Origin: Planctomyces sp. SH-PL14
GTDB taxonomy: Bacteria > Planctomycetota > Planctomycetia > Planctomycetales > Planctomycetaceae
Reading direction: 5' to 3'
Assembly (NCBI RefSeq): GCF_001610835.1
Contig: NZ_CP011270.1
Coordinates: forward strand, 6,404,001 to 6,468,000
DNA length: 64,000 nucleotides
Made by a program: the position numbers and the translations under genes
The notes under the pieces: generated by a model
Seen by the model: only the letters and a program-made list of their open reading frames with translations
What the model was told of the DNA's origin: nothing
Database searches by the model: none
Shown here: positions 56,197-64,000 of the stretch, piece after piece
How the letters are laid out: the number at the start of each line of letters is the position of its first letter
Position numbering within the stretch: the first letter of the stretch is position 1

Positions 56197-56487
56197 TCAG
56201 TGGTTCTTCGAATCCGACATGCTGAAGTCGGGCTCGTTGTCGTGCCGGACTTCAGTGGTCTCGTAGGCGAAGTTCGTCGGGTGGGTGCAGGTCAGGATGC
56301 GGAACTGCGCTTCCCGGGCGGAGATGGCGAGCGGCTTCAACTCCTGAATGGAGAATCTGGCGCGAGCCCAATCCGCGCCGTCCACGGCGACTGAAGTGAA
56401 CAGGGAAAGGCCGGCACTACCGCAAACCGTACCGAAATAGAGGATTGCGAGCAGGAGCAACTCTGCCGCAGGAACATGCCCTCTCAT
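56197..56487 (-). CDS. small membrane or exported protein, unknown
   Basis: 96 aa. Residues 5-30 are strongly hydrophobic (a signal or anchor helix), and the rest is polar with a few Cys. GGAGG lies four bases before the ATG, which is the main support that this frame is used. No family recognised. Confidence 0.55.
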   Translation of the reverse strand: MRGHVPAAELLLLAILYFGTVCGSAGLSLFTSVAVDGADWARARFSIQELKPLAISAREAQFRILTCTHPTNFAYETTEVRHDNEPDFSMSDSKNH

Positions 56488-56747
56488 TGAACCTCCACAC
56501 CTTGGGGATCCAGACCATAACAGTACCGCGTATTTTCGGTAAGTTGACTGGACGCCGAATTAACAAACGGAAGCCGGGCGGAATGGACTGCTGGACGGAG
56601 AGCGTCCCGCTCGACGCGATCTCCCAGCCGCCTGCCCGACAGCCGGCTGTCTATGGAAACGCTTCGCGCGGGAAAAGTTTCGCCCGTAATGGTGCCGCGC
56701 ACAAAGAATCTCGCGGCTGAGCGAACCGCGAGACGCGGGTGAGCGAG
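56488..56747. other. 260-bp gap, nothing recognised
   Basis: Contains the leader of the small protein gene and the downstream side of the aminotransferase gene. No hairpin with a T-tract, promoter pair or repeat copy was found. Confidence 0.3.
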
Positions 56748-57875
56748 TCACACCGACCGGAGAGCGGTGGTCAGGGTGCGGAGCAGGCGGTCAACATCGG
56801 CCGGGGTGTTGTAGCCGTGGACCGCGATCCGCAGACGGCCGGCGTGGCTCATGACGTGGATCTGCTCCGCCAGCAGCTGCCGATGGATCTCGTCCGCCTT
56901 CGGATGCCGGAAGGCGATGATCCCCGCCGGCGGGACATCGGTCGGCGTCAGCAGCTCGACCGGAAACTTCTTGATCTCGTGAAGAAGCCCTTCGGTGAGC
57001 GGGCGGGCGTGGGCGTCGATGGCGTCGACGCCGGCGGACTCGATGTACCGCAGGCCGGCGCGGATGGCGTAAATCGCCGGGAAGTTCGGCATCCCGACCG
57101 CGAAGCTCGGTGCGCCCGGGCGGCTGATCGCTTCGTCGAAGCGGTTGGCGCCGAAGGCGTCCTGGAGGTGGTACCAGCCGCCGGCGGGGGCCGTCAGTTC
57201 GGCCGCCCGCTGCGAGCGGACGCCGACGAGACCGCCCCCGTGCGAGGCGAGGATCCACTTGTGGGTCGAGCTGACGATCAGGTCGACGTCGTCGAGTTCG
57301 AGCGGGATGCGTCCGAGGGCCTGAGTGACGTCGACGGAGAAGAGGGCGGAGGAGTGGCGGCGGACGGCGTCGCGGACGGGGGCGAGCGGGAGGCGGTAGC
57401 CGTTGTAGAAGCTGACGAGGGAGGTCGTGACGAGCCGCGTCTTCGGCGAGAGCAGAGGGATCAGGTCTTCGGTCCGCAGGGCTCCGCCGCGGGACCGCCA
57501 GACCTTGACGGTGGCGGGGGATTCCTTCTGGAGCCAGGGGGTGACGCCGGCGGGGAAGTCGAGATCGTTGACGACGACTTCGTCCCCTTCGCGGAGCCGG
57601 AGGGCCATGGCGGCGAGGTTGTAGGCTTCGGAGGAGCAGGAGCAGATGGCGACTTCGTCGGTGGTGAGTCCGTAGAAGCGGGCGACGAGGGCCTTGGTTT
57701 CGTCGAGGGCGGCGAAGTGGGGGACGCGGCCGTCCATGCCGCGCTGTTTGTGTTCGAAGTATTCGAGGAAGGCGTCGCGGACGGCGAGGGGCGAGACCCC
57801 TTCGGCGGCTGTGTTGAAGTAGGCCATCTCGCGGAGAGGCGGGAAGTCGCGGAGGCGGGATTCGGCGGTCAGCAT
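56748..57875 (-). CDS. class V aminotransferase / cysteine desulfurase-like PLP enzyme
   Basis: 375 aa. The PLP lysine lies in SSTHKWILASHGGG, preceded by SVDVTQALGRIPLEL, and the N-terminal MAYFNTAAEGV segment fits class V enzymes. No catalytic Cys loop of SufS or IscS was identified, so a desulfurase function is not claimed. The start was set at ATG 57875 with GGAG upstream. No neighbour indicates the substrate. Confidence 0.88.
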   Translation of the reverse strand: MLTAESRLRDFPPLREMAYFNTAAEGVSPLAVRDAFLEYFEHKQRGMDGRVPHFAALDETKALVARFYGLTTDEVAICSCSSEAYNLAAMALRLREGDEVVVNDLDFPAGVTPWLQKESPATVKVWRSRGGALRTEDLIPLLSPKTRLVTTSLVSFYNGYRLPLAPVRDAVRRHSSALFSVDVTQALGRIPLELDDVDLIVSSTHKWILASHGGGLVGVRSQRAAELTAPAGGWYHLQDAFGANRFDEAISRPGAPSFAVGMPNFPAIYAIRAGLRYIESAGVDAIDAHARPLTEGLLHEIKKFPVELLTPTDVPPAGIIAFRHPKADEIHRQLLAEQIHVMSHAGRLRIAVHGYNTPADVDRLLRTLTTALRSV

Positions 57876-57974
57876 GGCGGGGAACTCCAGGAGGGATTGC
57901 TGAAGATGACGACCGCCGGGGGCCGCGACAAGAACGGAGCGCAGCGGGAGGGCCGGCATTCAACGATGTCTTCA

Positions 57975-58320
57975 CCGGGTCCAGGGGCACCCTGGTGGGG
58001 AGTGCAGAGGGGCCTGTGTCGTTTTCTTGGCCCTTTGCCCGCCGGAGGCCTGGCCGTCGAGAGATATCTGAAACGCGCTGTGTCCAAACACGGACAACGT
58101 GCCGTATGCCCCCTCACCAACCCGCGGGGATTGCAATGTAAGCGGTGTGAATTGAGGGAGTCCTCATAGCGGGTACCACAAAGGGGACATCCGTTGTGTC
58201 CCACGGTTCCGCGACGAAAATGCCTCCGGCGGCAAGGGGGCGTGGCCCCCTTGACCCCAGGCTGCCGTCGCACGTTGGGTCTGAGCAATGAAAGTCGCGC
58301 CGGCGAGAAGAGTGTTCGAG
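57975..58320 (+). repeat. R1 interspersed hairpin repeat, copy 6 (+)
   Basis: Upstream of the aminotransferase gene and downstream of ftr. The left hairpin has the long loop (CCTGTGTCGTTTTCTTGG), the right one the short loop. Conserved core but with TCCAAACACGGAC in place of TCCAAGCGCGGAC, keeping the small GTCC/GGAC stem. Confidence 0.85.
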
Positions 58321-58372
58321 CCACCGGGACAAACCATTCGTTCCGAACCTTCAACGGCATCGATACGCGAGA

Positions 58373-58418
58373 ACACCCCTTTGTGCTCTTGGTGCCCCCT
58401 TGGTGTCTTGGTGTTTAA
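58373..58418 (+). repeat. R3 repeat, single arm
   Basis: TCTTGGTGCCCCCTTGGTG-type sequence ending in TTGGTGTTTAA. One arm of the R3 family, 65 bp from the ftr stop, with no visible partner arm. Confidence 0.6.
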
Positions 58419-58483
58419 CAACCAGCCCACAAGTCCGGGACGACAGCCGAGCACGTCCCTTCCCGCGAAGCGGACATTCGCCG

Positions 58484-59404
58484 TTACAGCAGGTCCTTCA
58501 GCGCGAAGTGGTGCTTGCCAAGCTTGCCGCCATAGTTGCCCGCGGTGATTCGTAGCAGGCCCGGCTGAGTGGCGGCCGCATGCAGCCCGGCCTTCATTGC
58601 CGCCTGCACGGCCGCGAAGCTCAGGCCGTCGATGACGATCTCGTAGACCGCCTGGCACTCCGGCGGCAGTTCGGACGCCGTCGTCCCCCGCAGCGTCGGG
58701 CAGTAGGCGTCATTGGTGCTCGCCTTGAGCTTCGGATACCGCGAGCCGACCTTGCTCCCCGACCGGACGATGCCGCCGGGGAAGGGGAGGGCGACGTCCG
58801 TGAGCGCGCGGATCGCGTCGACCGCCGCCTCGGTGGCCTGGAGTGTCACGGCGGCGCTGCGGCCGCAGAAGAGGAGGTTCCCCCCCGCGATGCCGGTCTG
58901 GGTGCCGAACCAGTCCTCGCAGAGAAACTCTCCGTCCATGACCGGGATCCGCCAGTATCGCCGGTCGCCGAGCTTCTTCGACTTCTGGAAGCCGTCGCCG
59001 AAGTACCGGATCGCGCCGCCGATCCGGATCCGCTTCTCCTTCGGACAGTCGAAGATTCCGTTGAAGCAGGCGGTCGTCGGGCAGGTGAGGACGCACTGGC
59101 CGACGCGGGACTGGAGCGCCTTCCCGAGTCCGTCGGTGCTGAACCCGAACGCCAGCACCGAAACGCCGGGACGTCCGTCGGGCGTGTCGTCCGCCGGGAT
59201 CTCGCGTTCGATTGCCGCTTCGACGTCGCAGGCGATGACGCTCGTGGCGTTGCCGCAGAGGACGGTGGCGGCGGTGCGGGCCCAGCGGGCGGTGGCGGCG
59301 GTGATGACGAGCCGCGCGGCCTTGATGGGGAACGCTTCGGCGAAGGTGTCGACGATCTCGACGCCGTTGACGAAGTGCGATGTCGGAGCCGCCGCGGTGT
59401 CCAT
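58484..59404 (-). CDS. ftr: formylmethanofuran--tetrahydromethanopterin N-formyltransferase
   Basis: 306 aa, close to the family length. Contains NGVEIVDTFAEAFPIKAARLVITA at the N terminus, FGFSTDGLGKAL, RVGQCVLTCPTTACFNG, GGAIRYFGDGFQKSK, the GRSAAVTLQATEAAVDAI region and the terminal GNYGGKLGKHHFALKDLL, characteristic of Ftr/FhcD. The cytoplasmic enzyme moves a formyl group between tetrahydromethanopterin and methanofuran in C1 oxidation or detoxification. Bacterial versions are found in methylotrophs and in planctomycetes. Other genes of this pathway are not in the window. Confidence 0.94.
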   Translation of the reverse strand: MDTAAAPTSHFVNGVEIVDTFAEAFPIKAARLVITAATARWARTAATVLCGNATSVIACDVEAAIEREIPADDTPDGRPGVSVLAFGFSTDGLGKALQSRVGQCVLTCPTTACFNGIFDCPKEKRIRIGGAIRYFGDGFQKSKKLGDRRYWRIPVMDGEFLCEDWFGTQTGIAGGNLLFCGRSAAVTLQATEAAVDAIRALTDVALPFPGGIVRSGSKVGSRYPKLKASTNDAYCPTLRGTTASELPPECQAVYEIVIDGLSFAAVQAAMKAGLHAAATQPGLLRITAGNYGGKLGKHHFALKDLL

Positions 59405-59577
59405 GTCCCCTGGCCTGTGCGCTGGTGAAGTCGGACGCTCAGGCTAGTCGCTGGCGGCGGATCGACGAAAGGGAAGCGGGAGGCGGCAGAAGGCGCGCAA
59501 GCGGGAAGAGAATCGAGAAGCAGAAGACGCGCTGTGCGGCGGACGGGAACGAAAGGCAGCGTGCGCGGTCAAAGAGA

Positions 59578-60039
59578 TCAGACCGCGTACTCGCGGGAGT
59601 CTTCGGGATACTCCTGCTCCTGCGGGGCGGCCTTGCGAGGCGGAGCGAAGGAGTCCTCGTCCTCAAGGACATCATCATCGAAGTTGAGCTTCACGACCTC
59701 GTGCGGGAGGTTCAGGACTTCCGTGTGCTCTTCGTGGATGGAGCTTGTCTGGCCGGGGCCGAGGAACACCTGGAAGCGGACGGAGGCAAACGAGACTTCG
59801 TCGCCTGGGAGCAGGGCGGCCCGCGTCACACGCTGGCCATTCACCTTGGTGCCGTTCGTGCTGCCGAGATCGCGAATGAACAGAAGGCCGTCTGTCCGGG
59901 CAAGAACGCAGTGCAGCTTCGAGATGCTGGAGTGATCCAACACGATGTCGCACAGGCCGCTCTTGCGACCGATCAGCGACACTTCGCGCTTGATCACCAG
60001 GGGAGGTCCTCCGTCAGCCGGAATGAGTTTCGCGATCAT
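59578..60039 (-). CDS. FHA domain protein
   Basis: 153 aa. Residues 20-90 contain the FHA core: SLIGRKSGLCDIVLDHSSISKLHC and DLGSTNGTKVNGQRV (the Gly-Arg, Ser, and Asn-Gly of phosphothreonine-binding FHA domains). The remaining ~55 residues are acidic and disordered-looking. It likely binds a phosphothreonine partner. No kinase is adjacent. Confidence 0.9.
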   Translation of the reverse strand: MIAKLIPADGGPPLVIKREVSLIGRKSGLCDIVLDHSSISKLHCVLARTDGLLFIRDLGSTNGTKVNGQRVTRAALLPGDEVSFASVRFQVFLGPGQTSSIHEEHTEVLNLPHEVVKLNFDDDVLEDEDSFAPPRKAAPQEQEYPEDSREYAV

Positions 60040-60235
60040 GCGGAGAACCGTTAGCGAGGCATCAAGGCGTACTTCTCAAATTCTCACCGATGTTGGAACG
60101 CTGTCAATGGGTTCCACCGGTTGAGAGCTCACTCCACCGCATCCAGTCTGAGGAGTTTGCCGCAGGGACGGGGGACGCCGCCGGCGGGCTTTCCACAATC
60201 TTCGACAGGGACACCGTCTGAGAGCGTGGCACTAT

Positions 60236-61369
60236 TTAATCATCGTGGCGAATTGGAAACGTCCCGCAATGGAATCCCGGCCCGAATCCCGTTTCTCCGT
60301 GGAAACCCTGGGGAAAGAGGACTGTTGTACAGTAGTTTGTGGGGCGTTCTCCGATTTTCGGCGGGGTGACAGCAAGGATGCGGATGGCCGCGTTCACAAG
60401 GTCTTGCGGGATTTCGCCATGCAGCCAGAGTCCGTCGGCGTCCTGGTGGGGTAGCCGGCGCCAGCCGAGGCTGAGCCGGCCCATGGTCCAGCGGGCGTTG
60501 ATGTCCTGGATCGGCCGGACCCGTTTCGCCGCCCCGTCGCGGTACAGCATGGAGTCGATGCCGAGCGGGCCGAAGTAGCCGTCCCGAGTCAGCCGCTCCG
60601 CTACCGGTCGAGTGTCGTGGACCGCCTCGTCCCACCACCGCTCGGTCTTAGCGGAGCGGAACAGGCTGCCGAGATATCGGCCGTCCGGATGGCAGAGCAG
60701 GGGCGTGACGCCGACGAGCTGCGGGGCGTTTCCGGCCCGGAGGTCCCACTGCACGCCGACCTCGGCGATCCGTTCCACCCATGGTTCGAGATAGACCGCG
60801 CCGTCCCGGGCGATCCGCTTGCGGGCCCATTGCTCCGCGGTCTCGTTCGGCGAGCCACGGCCGAGAAGACGCTCCCGCGCGGCGTGACTGTACTGGGCCT
60901 TGATGACCCACCGCGCGTCCCCGAGCTCACGAGTGCACGCGGCGAGGTCCTCCCATGTGCGGCACTCGGCTGAGCCGGCGAGGGCGGTCCCGGTCTCCTG
61001 CTCCATCGCGAACGAGAACTGCCGGCTGTTGGCGGCGCGGACGATGTCGAGGGGTGGAGGCGTGGGGGTGAGGCCGTGTCGGCGGGCCCATGCGACGGCG
61101 TCGGAGTTCCATCCCCACGGAACGAACTCGGCATCGCGCGGCACCGTGGCGCCGGGGCCGATCGCGATGACTCGCGGGAGGCCTTGTGCGACGAGGCCGT
61201 CCCAGAAGTCGGGCGGGATCGGCTCGGGACACCAGATGGCGTCCCCTTCGTCCGCGACGGCGATCCAGGCGGTGGCCAGCTCCGCCTGGATCCGTCGGAC
61301 TGCGGGAGTGGAGGCGGGCTGGCCGGTGAGGCCCGCTTCGAAGTCGAAGTTGCCGTAGAAGAGTTTCAT
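60236..61369 (-). CDS. ATP-grasp fold protein
   Basis: 377 aa. An ATP-grasp body is suggested by DARWVIKAQYSHAARERLLGRG, the YLEPWVERIAEVGVQWDL strand and the metal-binding end RPIQDINARWTMGRLSLGW. Such enzymes ligate a carboxylate to an amine or other nucleophile. Lying between ftr/FHA and an aldolase gene, it might serve a cofactor pathway, but nothing proves it. It follows the aldolase gene by 30 bp on the same strand, so the two are probably co-transcribed. The C-terminal ~40 residues are unusual (TVLFPQGFHGETG). Confidence 0.72.
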   Translation of the reverse strand: MKLFYGNFDFEAGLTGQPASTPAVRRIQAELATAWIAVADEGDAIWCPEPIPPDFWDGLVAQGLPRVIAIGPGATVPRDAEFVPWGWNSDAVAWARRHGLTPTPPPLDIVRAANSRQFSFAMEQETGTALAGSAECRTWEDLAACTRELGDARWVIKAQYSHAARERLLGRGSPNETAEQWARKRIARDGAVYLEPWVERIAEVGVQWDLRAGNAPQLVGVTPLLCHPDGRYLGSLFRSAKTERWWDEAVHDTRPVAERLTRDGYFGPLGIDSMLYRDGAAKRVRPIQDINARWTMGRLSLGWRRLPHQDADGLWLHGEIPQDLVNAAIRILAVTPPKIGERPTNYCTTVLFPQGFHGETGFGPGFHCGTFPIRHDD

Positions 61370-61399
61370 GTCGGCGCCCGTCGCCGCGGAGCGCTCCGG

Positions 61400-62185
61400 T
61401 CAGGAGGTCTTGTCGGTGAAGAACCGGCCGAAGGTCTGCTTCACCGACTGGATGCCGGCGTTCATGGAGCGGACGTCGTTCGTCGGGGAGAGCATGAGGC
61501 AGCCCTTCTCGACGAGCATCGCGGCGTGTTCGGGAGTCGTCGTGACCGCGCCCCAGGTCTTGCCGTGGCGGCGGCAGGCGGCGGCAACGCGGTCGATCGC
61601 TTCGAGGCAGCGCTCGTGCATGAACTGGCCGGGGACGCCGAGTTCCTGGCTGAGGTCGGAGGGGCCGATGAAGAGGAGGTCGACGCCGTCGATGGCGGCG
61701 ATTTCGTCGCAGGTCTGGACTGCCTGGGCGGTTTCGATCTGGATGGCGACGAAGGTTTCGCGGTTCGACTTCTCGCAGAACTCAGCGAGGCCGAGGGTGT
61801 TGTACCGGCCGTCATAGCCGCCGACGTTGACGCCGCGGCGACCGCGGGGGGCGAACTTGACCCATTGGACGATGCGTTCGGCTTCGGCGGGGGAGTTGAT
61901 CTGGGCGGCCATGACGCCGCCGGCGCCCGCTTCGAACATCCGCATGACTTTGGCGTAGTCGGTGGGTGCGAGGCGGACGAAGCTGTCGAGGCCCGCGGCT
62001 CGGCCGGCCATGGTGGCGAGCTCGATGTCCTTCATACCGAGACCGGTGTGTTCTTCGTCGATCCAGAAGCCCTGGAAGCCGCCGTGGATCCCGTACATCT
62101 CGATGATGTTGGGGTGGAAGATGCGGCCGATGGCAAAGACGTTGACGCGTTCGCCGCGTTGGAGGCGGGACTTGAGGGATGTCAT
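61400..62185 (-). CDS. HpcH/HpaI family aldolase
   Basis: 261 aa. [44 protein letters not shown] and [18 protein letters not shown] are signatures of the family: the metal-binding Glu sits in QIET and the Asp in GPSDLS. Members split 4-hydroxy-2-oxo acids in aromatic or sugar degradation. The substrate is not evident. Probably co-transcribed with the ATP-grasp gene. Confidence 0.93.
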   Translation of the reverse strand: MTSLKSRLQRGERVNVFAIGRIFHPNIIEMYGIHGGFQGFWIDEEHTGLGMKDIELATMAGRAAGLDSFVRLAPTDYAKVMRMFEAGAGGVMAAQINSPAEAERIVQWVKFAPRGRRGVNVGGYDGRYNTLGLAEFCEKSNRETFVAIQIETAQAVQTCDEIAAIDGVDLLFIGPSDLSQELGVPGQFMHERCLEAIDRVAAACRRHGKTWGAVTTTPEHAAMLVEKGCLMLSPTNDVRSMNAGIQSVKQTFGRFFTDKTS

Positions 62186-62313
62186 GGCTTGGGGCGGGGG
62201 GCGGGGGACGGTGGGGCGTGGGGGGGAGCGAGCGTCCGCAAGTTTAGATTGCGACGCCGTCGATTCTCCATCCCACCGGGTTCAGGCCGATCCCGGTGTC
62301 CCGAACCACGTCC

Positions 62314-62622
62314 ATGCCGGCGCAGCGCCGATAGCTCAAACCCAACGCGCGACGGCAGGCTGGGGTCAAGGGGGCCACGCCCCCTTGCCGCCGGAGGCAT
62401 TTTCGTCGCGGAACCGTGGGACACAACAGACGTCCCCTTTGTGGGACCGGCGTCGAGGACTCACTGGTCGCTCTGCAATCCCCGCGGGTTGGTGAGCGGG
62501 CATCCGGCACGTTGTCCGCGCTTGGACACTCACACCTTCAGGCATCTCTCGACGGTCAGGCCTCCGGCGGGCAAAGGGGCGTTGCCCCTCTGCACTCCCC
62601 ACCAGGGTGCCCCTGGACCCGG
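62314..62622 (-). repeat. R1 interspersed hairpin repeat, copy 7 (-)
   Basis: Between the aldolase start and the methyltransferase end. Short loops in both hairpins. This copy is close to a consensus: right arm about 62353-62399, left arm about 62561-62602. Confidence 0.85.
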
Positions 62623-62676
62623 TTTTATGAGTCCGCTGTTACGCCACAACGGACCCGTATCCTGGACGCTGGCTAC

Positions 62677-63417
62677 TTATCGATTCGATGTGGCGTGCTC
62701 AAGCTGCTCCGGCTCGACATAGATCGTTCCTTCAAACCTTGCGATCTGCTCCAGCGTCGCCGTCAGAATCGAGTCCACGGACGGAACCACGGCCGGCTTC
62801 GCCAACCGGAACCCGACAAACCGCGAACAACCCAGGAACCGGTCCACAACAAACGTCTCACCCAGCGTCAGCCCCGCCTTCTCGGCATAACGCGCGATCT
62901 GCCGATGCGTCTGACAAAGCGTGTCTCCCCAGAAACCGGGAAGCCGACGGCCGGTCACCGAGTAAACCGCCGTATTGACGAGCATCCGGCATCCATAAAC
63001 CCGCCGGCCCGGCTCCGTGAGCGCGTAGTGCAACCCATACCCCACGCCGTGGCAGGTGATGTTGATCACGCCCCCCGGCCGGAGAACGCGCGACCACTCC
63101 GCGAAAATGTTCTGCTGGTCCGTGTACGGAATCACCACGCTCGAAACGATCGCGTCGAACTCGGCATCGCCGAACGGCAACTCCTCAGCCCGGCCATGTC
63201 GGACCGACAGCCCGGCCTCGCAGCATTCCGCGACGAGCCGCTTATCGATCTCGACCCCCTGGACGCGATGCCCCCGCTGGCGGAGGTCGGTCATGAGCTC
63301 GCCATGGCCGCAACCGATGTCGAGAATCTGCGACCCGGGCCGCAGTCCATCCACGAGGAACTGGCGGCAGAGGACGTTGGGAGGCGGAGCATGCGGATCC
63401 GGAGTCGGGATCGACAT
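62677..63417 (-). CDS. class I SAM-dependent methyltransferase
   Basis: 246 aa. ILDIGCGHGELMTDLRQRG (motif I), VEIDKRLV, AEELPFGDAEFDAIVSSVVIPY and RVLRPGGVINITC fit the Methyltransf_11/UbiE fold. The substrate is unknown. The start was taken at ATG 63417, although the frame stays open further upstream. Confidence 0.88.
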   Translation of the reverse strand: MSIPTPDPHAPPPNVLCRQFLVDGLRPGSQILDIGCGHGELMTDLRQRGHRVQGVEIDKRLVAECCEAGLSVRHGRAEELPFGDAEFDAIVSSVVIPYTDQQNIFAEWSRVLRPGGVINITCHGVGYGLHYALTEPGRRVYGCRMLVNTAVYSVTGRRLPGFWGDTLCQTHRQIARYAEKAGLTLGETFVVDRFLGCSRFVGFRLAKPAVVPSVDSILTATLEQIARFEGTIYVEPEQLEHATSNR

Positions 63418-63532
63418 CGGGACTATCCACTGAAACGGGGGAGCGGGGTGACCCGACAACCCTAGCTCCCCCGACCAGCCGCTCCCGGCCAATGCCCGCA
63501 ATCCCGTCCGGATCCCGCCCGTCAAAGTCGGC

Positions 63533-64000
63533 CTATCCCTCTTTCACCGCTGCGCCCGCCGCCGCCGGTGCCACCGCTCCAGCCCCTGCGGCCGGCCCGT
63601 TGGTCGGCATCTCGGCCGAGTCGTGCAGCGGAAGCGTGAAGCCGTGCGCCTGCATGATCTCGTGGATCGCGGGACGCACCCCGGGAAGATGCGCGACGAG
63701 CCGCTTGAACGCCTGCCGCGAGACCGTGATGACGTTCACGTCGGTCTTGGCCCGGATCCGGGCGTTCCGGGGCTGGTCCGACACGAGGGCGACCTCCCCG
63801 AAGACATCCCCCGCGGAGAGCGTGGCGACGACGTTGTCGTTCTTCACGACCTCAACCTCGCCGTCCGCGATGGCATAGAGCTTGTCGCCGAAGTCCCCGG
63901 CGTCAAAGACCGTCTCACCGGCATGGAAGTGCTGCGAGACGACGTTGTCCGGACGGAAGATCCGGACCTGGGTGATGTCCCGCGGGAGGATGAAGTCCAG
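63533..64000 (-). CDS. C-terminal part of type II NADH dehydrogenase fused to a cyclic-nucleotide-binding domain (5' end outside window)
   Basis: At least 155 aa, open to the window edge. It begins with LDFILPRDITQVRIF, which resembles the conserved C-terminal membrane-anchor region of NDH-2 enzymes. Then comes a CNB fold: FDAGDFGDKLYAIADGEVEVV, the GDVFGEVALVSDQPRNARIRA phosphate-binding cassette with Glu and Arg, and an Ala/Pro-rich tail. If NDH-2 is confirmed, the flavin domain lies beyond the edge, and the CNB domain could tune NADH oxidation by cAMP or another ligand. The sequence seen does not include the FAD or NADH motifs. Confidence 0.75.
   Translation of the reverse strand: MDFILPRDITQVRIFRPDNVVSQHFHAGETVFDAGDFGDKLYAIADGEVEVVKNDNVVATLSAGDVFGEVALVSDQPRNARIRAKTDVNVITVSRQAFKRLVAHLPGVRPAIHEIMQAHGFTLPLHDSAEMPTNGPAAGAGAVAPAAAGAAVKEG

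Overview
The window is high-GC, densely coded chromosomal DNA that reads as a member of the Planctomycetota. The evidence is the gene content: a bacterial copy of formylmethanofuran:tetrahydromethanopterin formyltransferase, a TPR protein carrying two RNA-polymerase alpha C-terminal domains, an excisionase-type HTH fused to a receiver-like domain, a large U32 protein, and many secreted proteins of unknown function. Species cannot be named from the sequence alone. About 46 genes and one tRNA are supported. There is no rRNA, CRISPR array, transposase or phage gene.

Layout. 0.1-3 kb: secreted NIPSNAP protein, PIG-L deacetylase, small ABM monooxygenase. 3-10 kb: mutS (with an odd insert beside the ATPase P-loop), an HTH/receiver-like regulator, and a secreted S41 protease. 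10-17.3 kb: MMPL/RND exporter, CYTH phosphatase, U32 hydroxylase/peptidase, and the TPR/double-alpha-CTD protein. 17.3-22 kb: a tandemly duplicated two-gene module, each copy being a very tyrosine-rich secreted small protein, an intrinsic terminator, and a larger exported protein with repeated LTxxQ-like motifs. This is the best candidate for an undescribed system. 22-31.7 kb: oligopeptidase A, HDAC-like deacetylase, autotransporter, secreted unknown, tRNA-Leu(GAG), BON protein, radical SAM protein. 31.7-41.8 kb: lnt, moeA, DUF4375 protein, TPR protein, MFS/spermidine-synthase fusion, metallophosphoesterase, DUF58 protein. 41.9-48 kb: a tightly coupled lipid-modification operon (flavin oxidoreductase, DUF1365, two cyclopropane-synthase-like methyltransferases, DUF1295) with a divergent DUF2177 gene. 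48-56.5 kb: GH32-like hydrolase, polX, beta-lactamase-fold hydrolase, amidohydrolase. 56.7-64 kb: class V aminotransferase, ftr, FHA protein, ATP-grasp protein, HpcH/HpaI aldolase, methyltransferase, and the C-terminal part of a type II NADH dehydrogenase fused to a cyclic-nucleotide-binding domain.

A second layer is formed by interspersed repeats. One family (called R1 here) has seven copies of about 280-345 bp, all intergenic, with imperfect inverted arms that themselves contain hairpins whose loop comes in two interchangeable versions. At least six other short families (R2-R7) are present, several as inverted pairs. One of them (R6) lies inside the mutS reading frame.

Functions are inferred from recognisable motifs. 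No database search or folding calculation was run. Start codons were chosen by Shine-Dalgarno spacing and signal-peptide position, so many proteins begin downstream of the longest possible frame.
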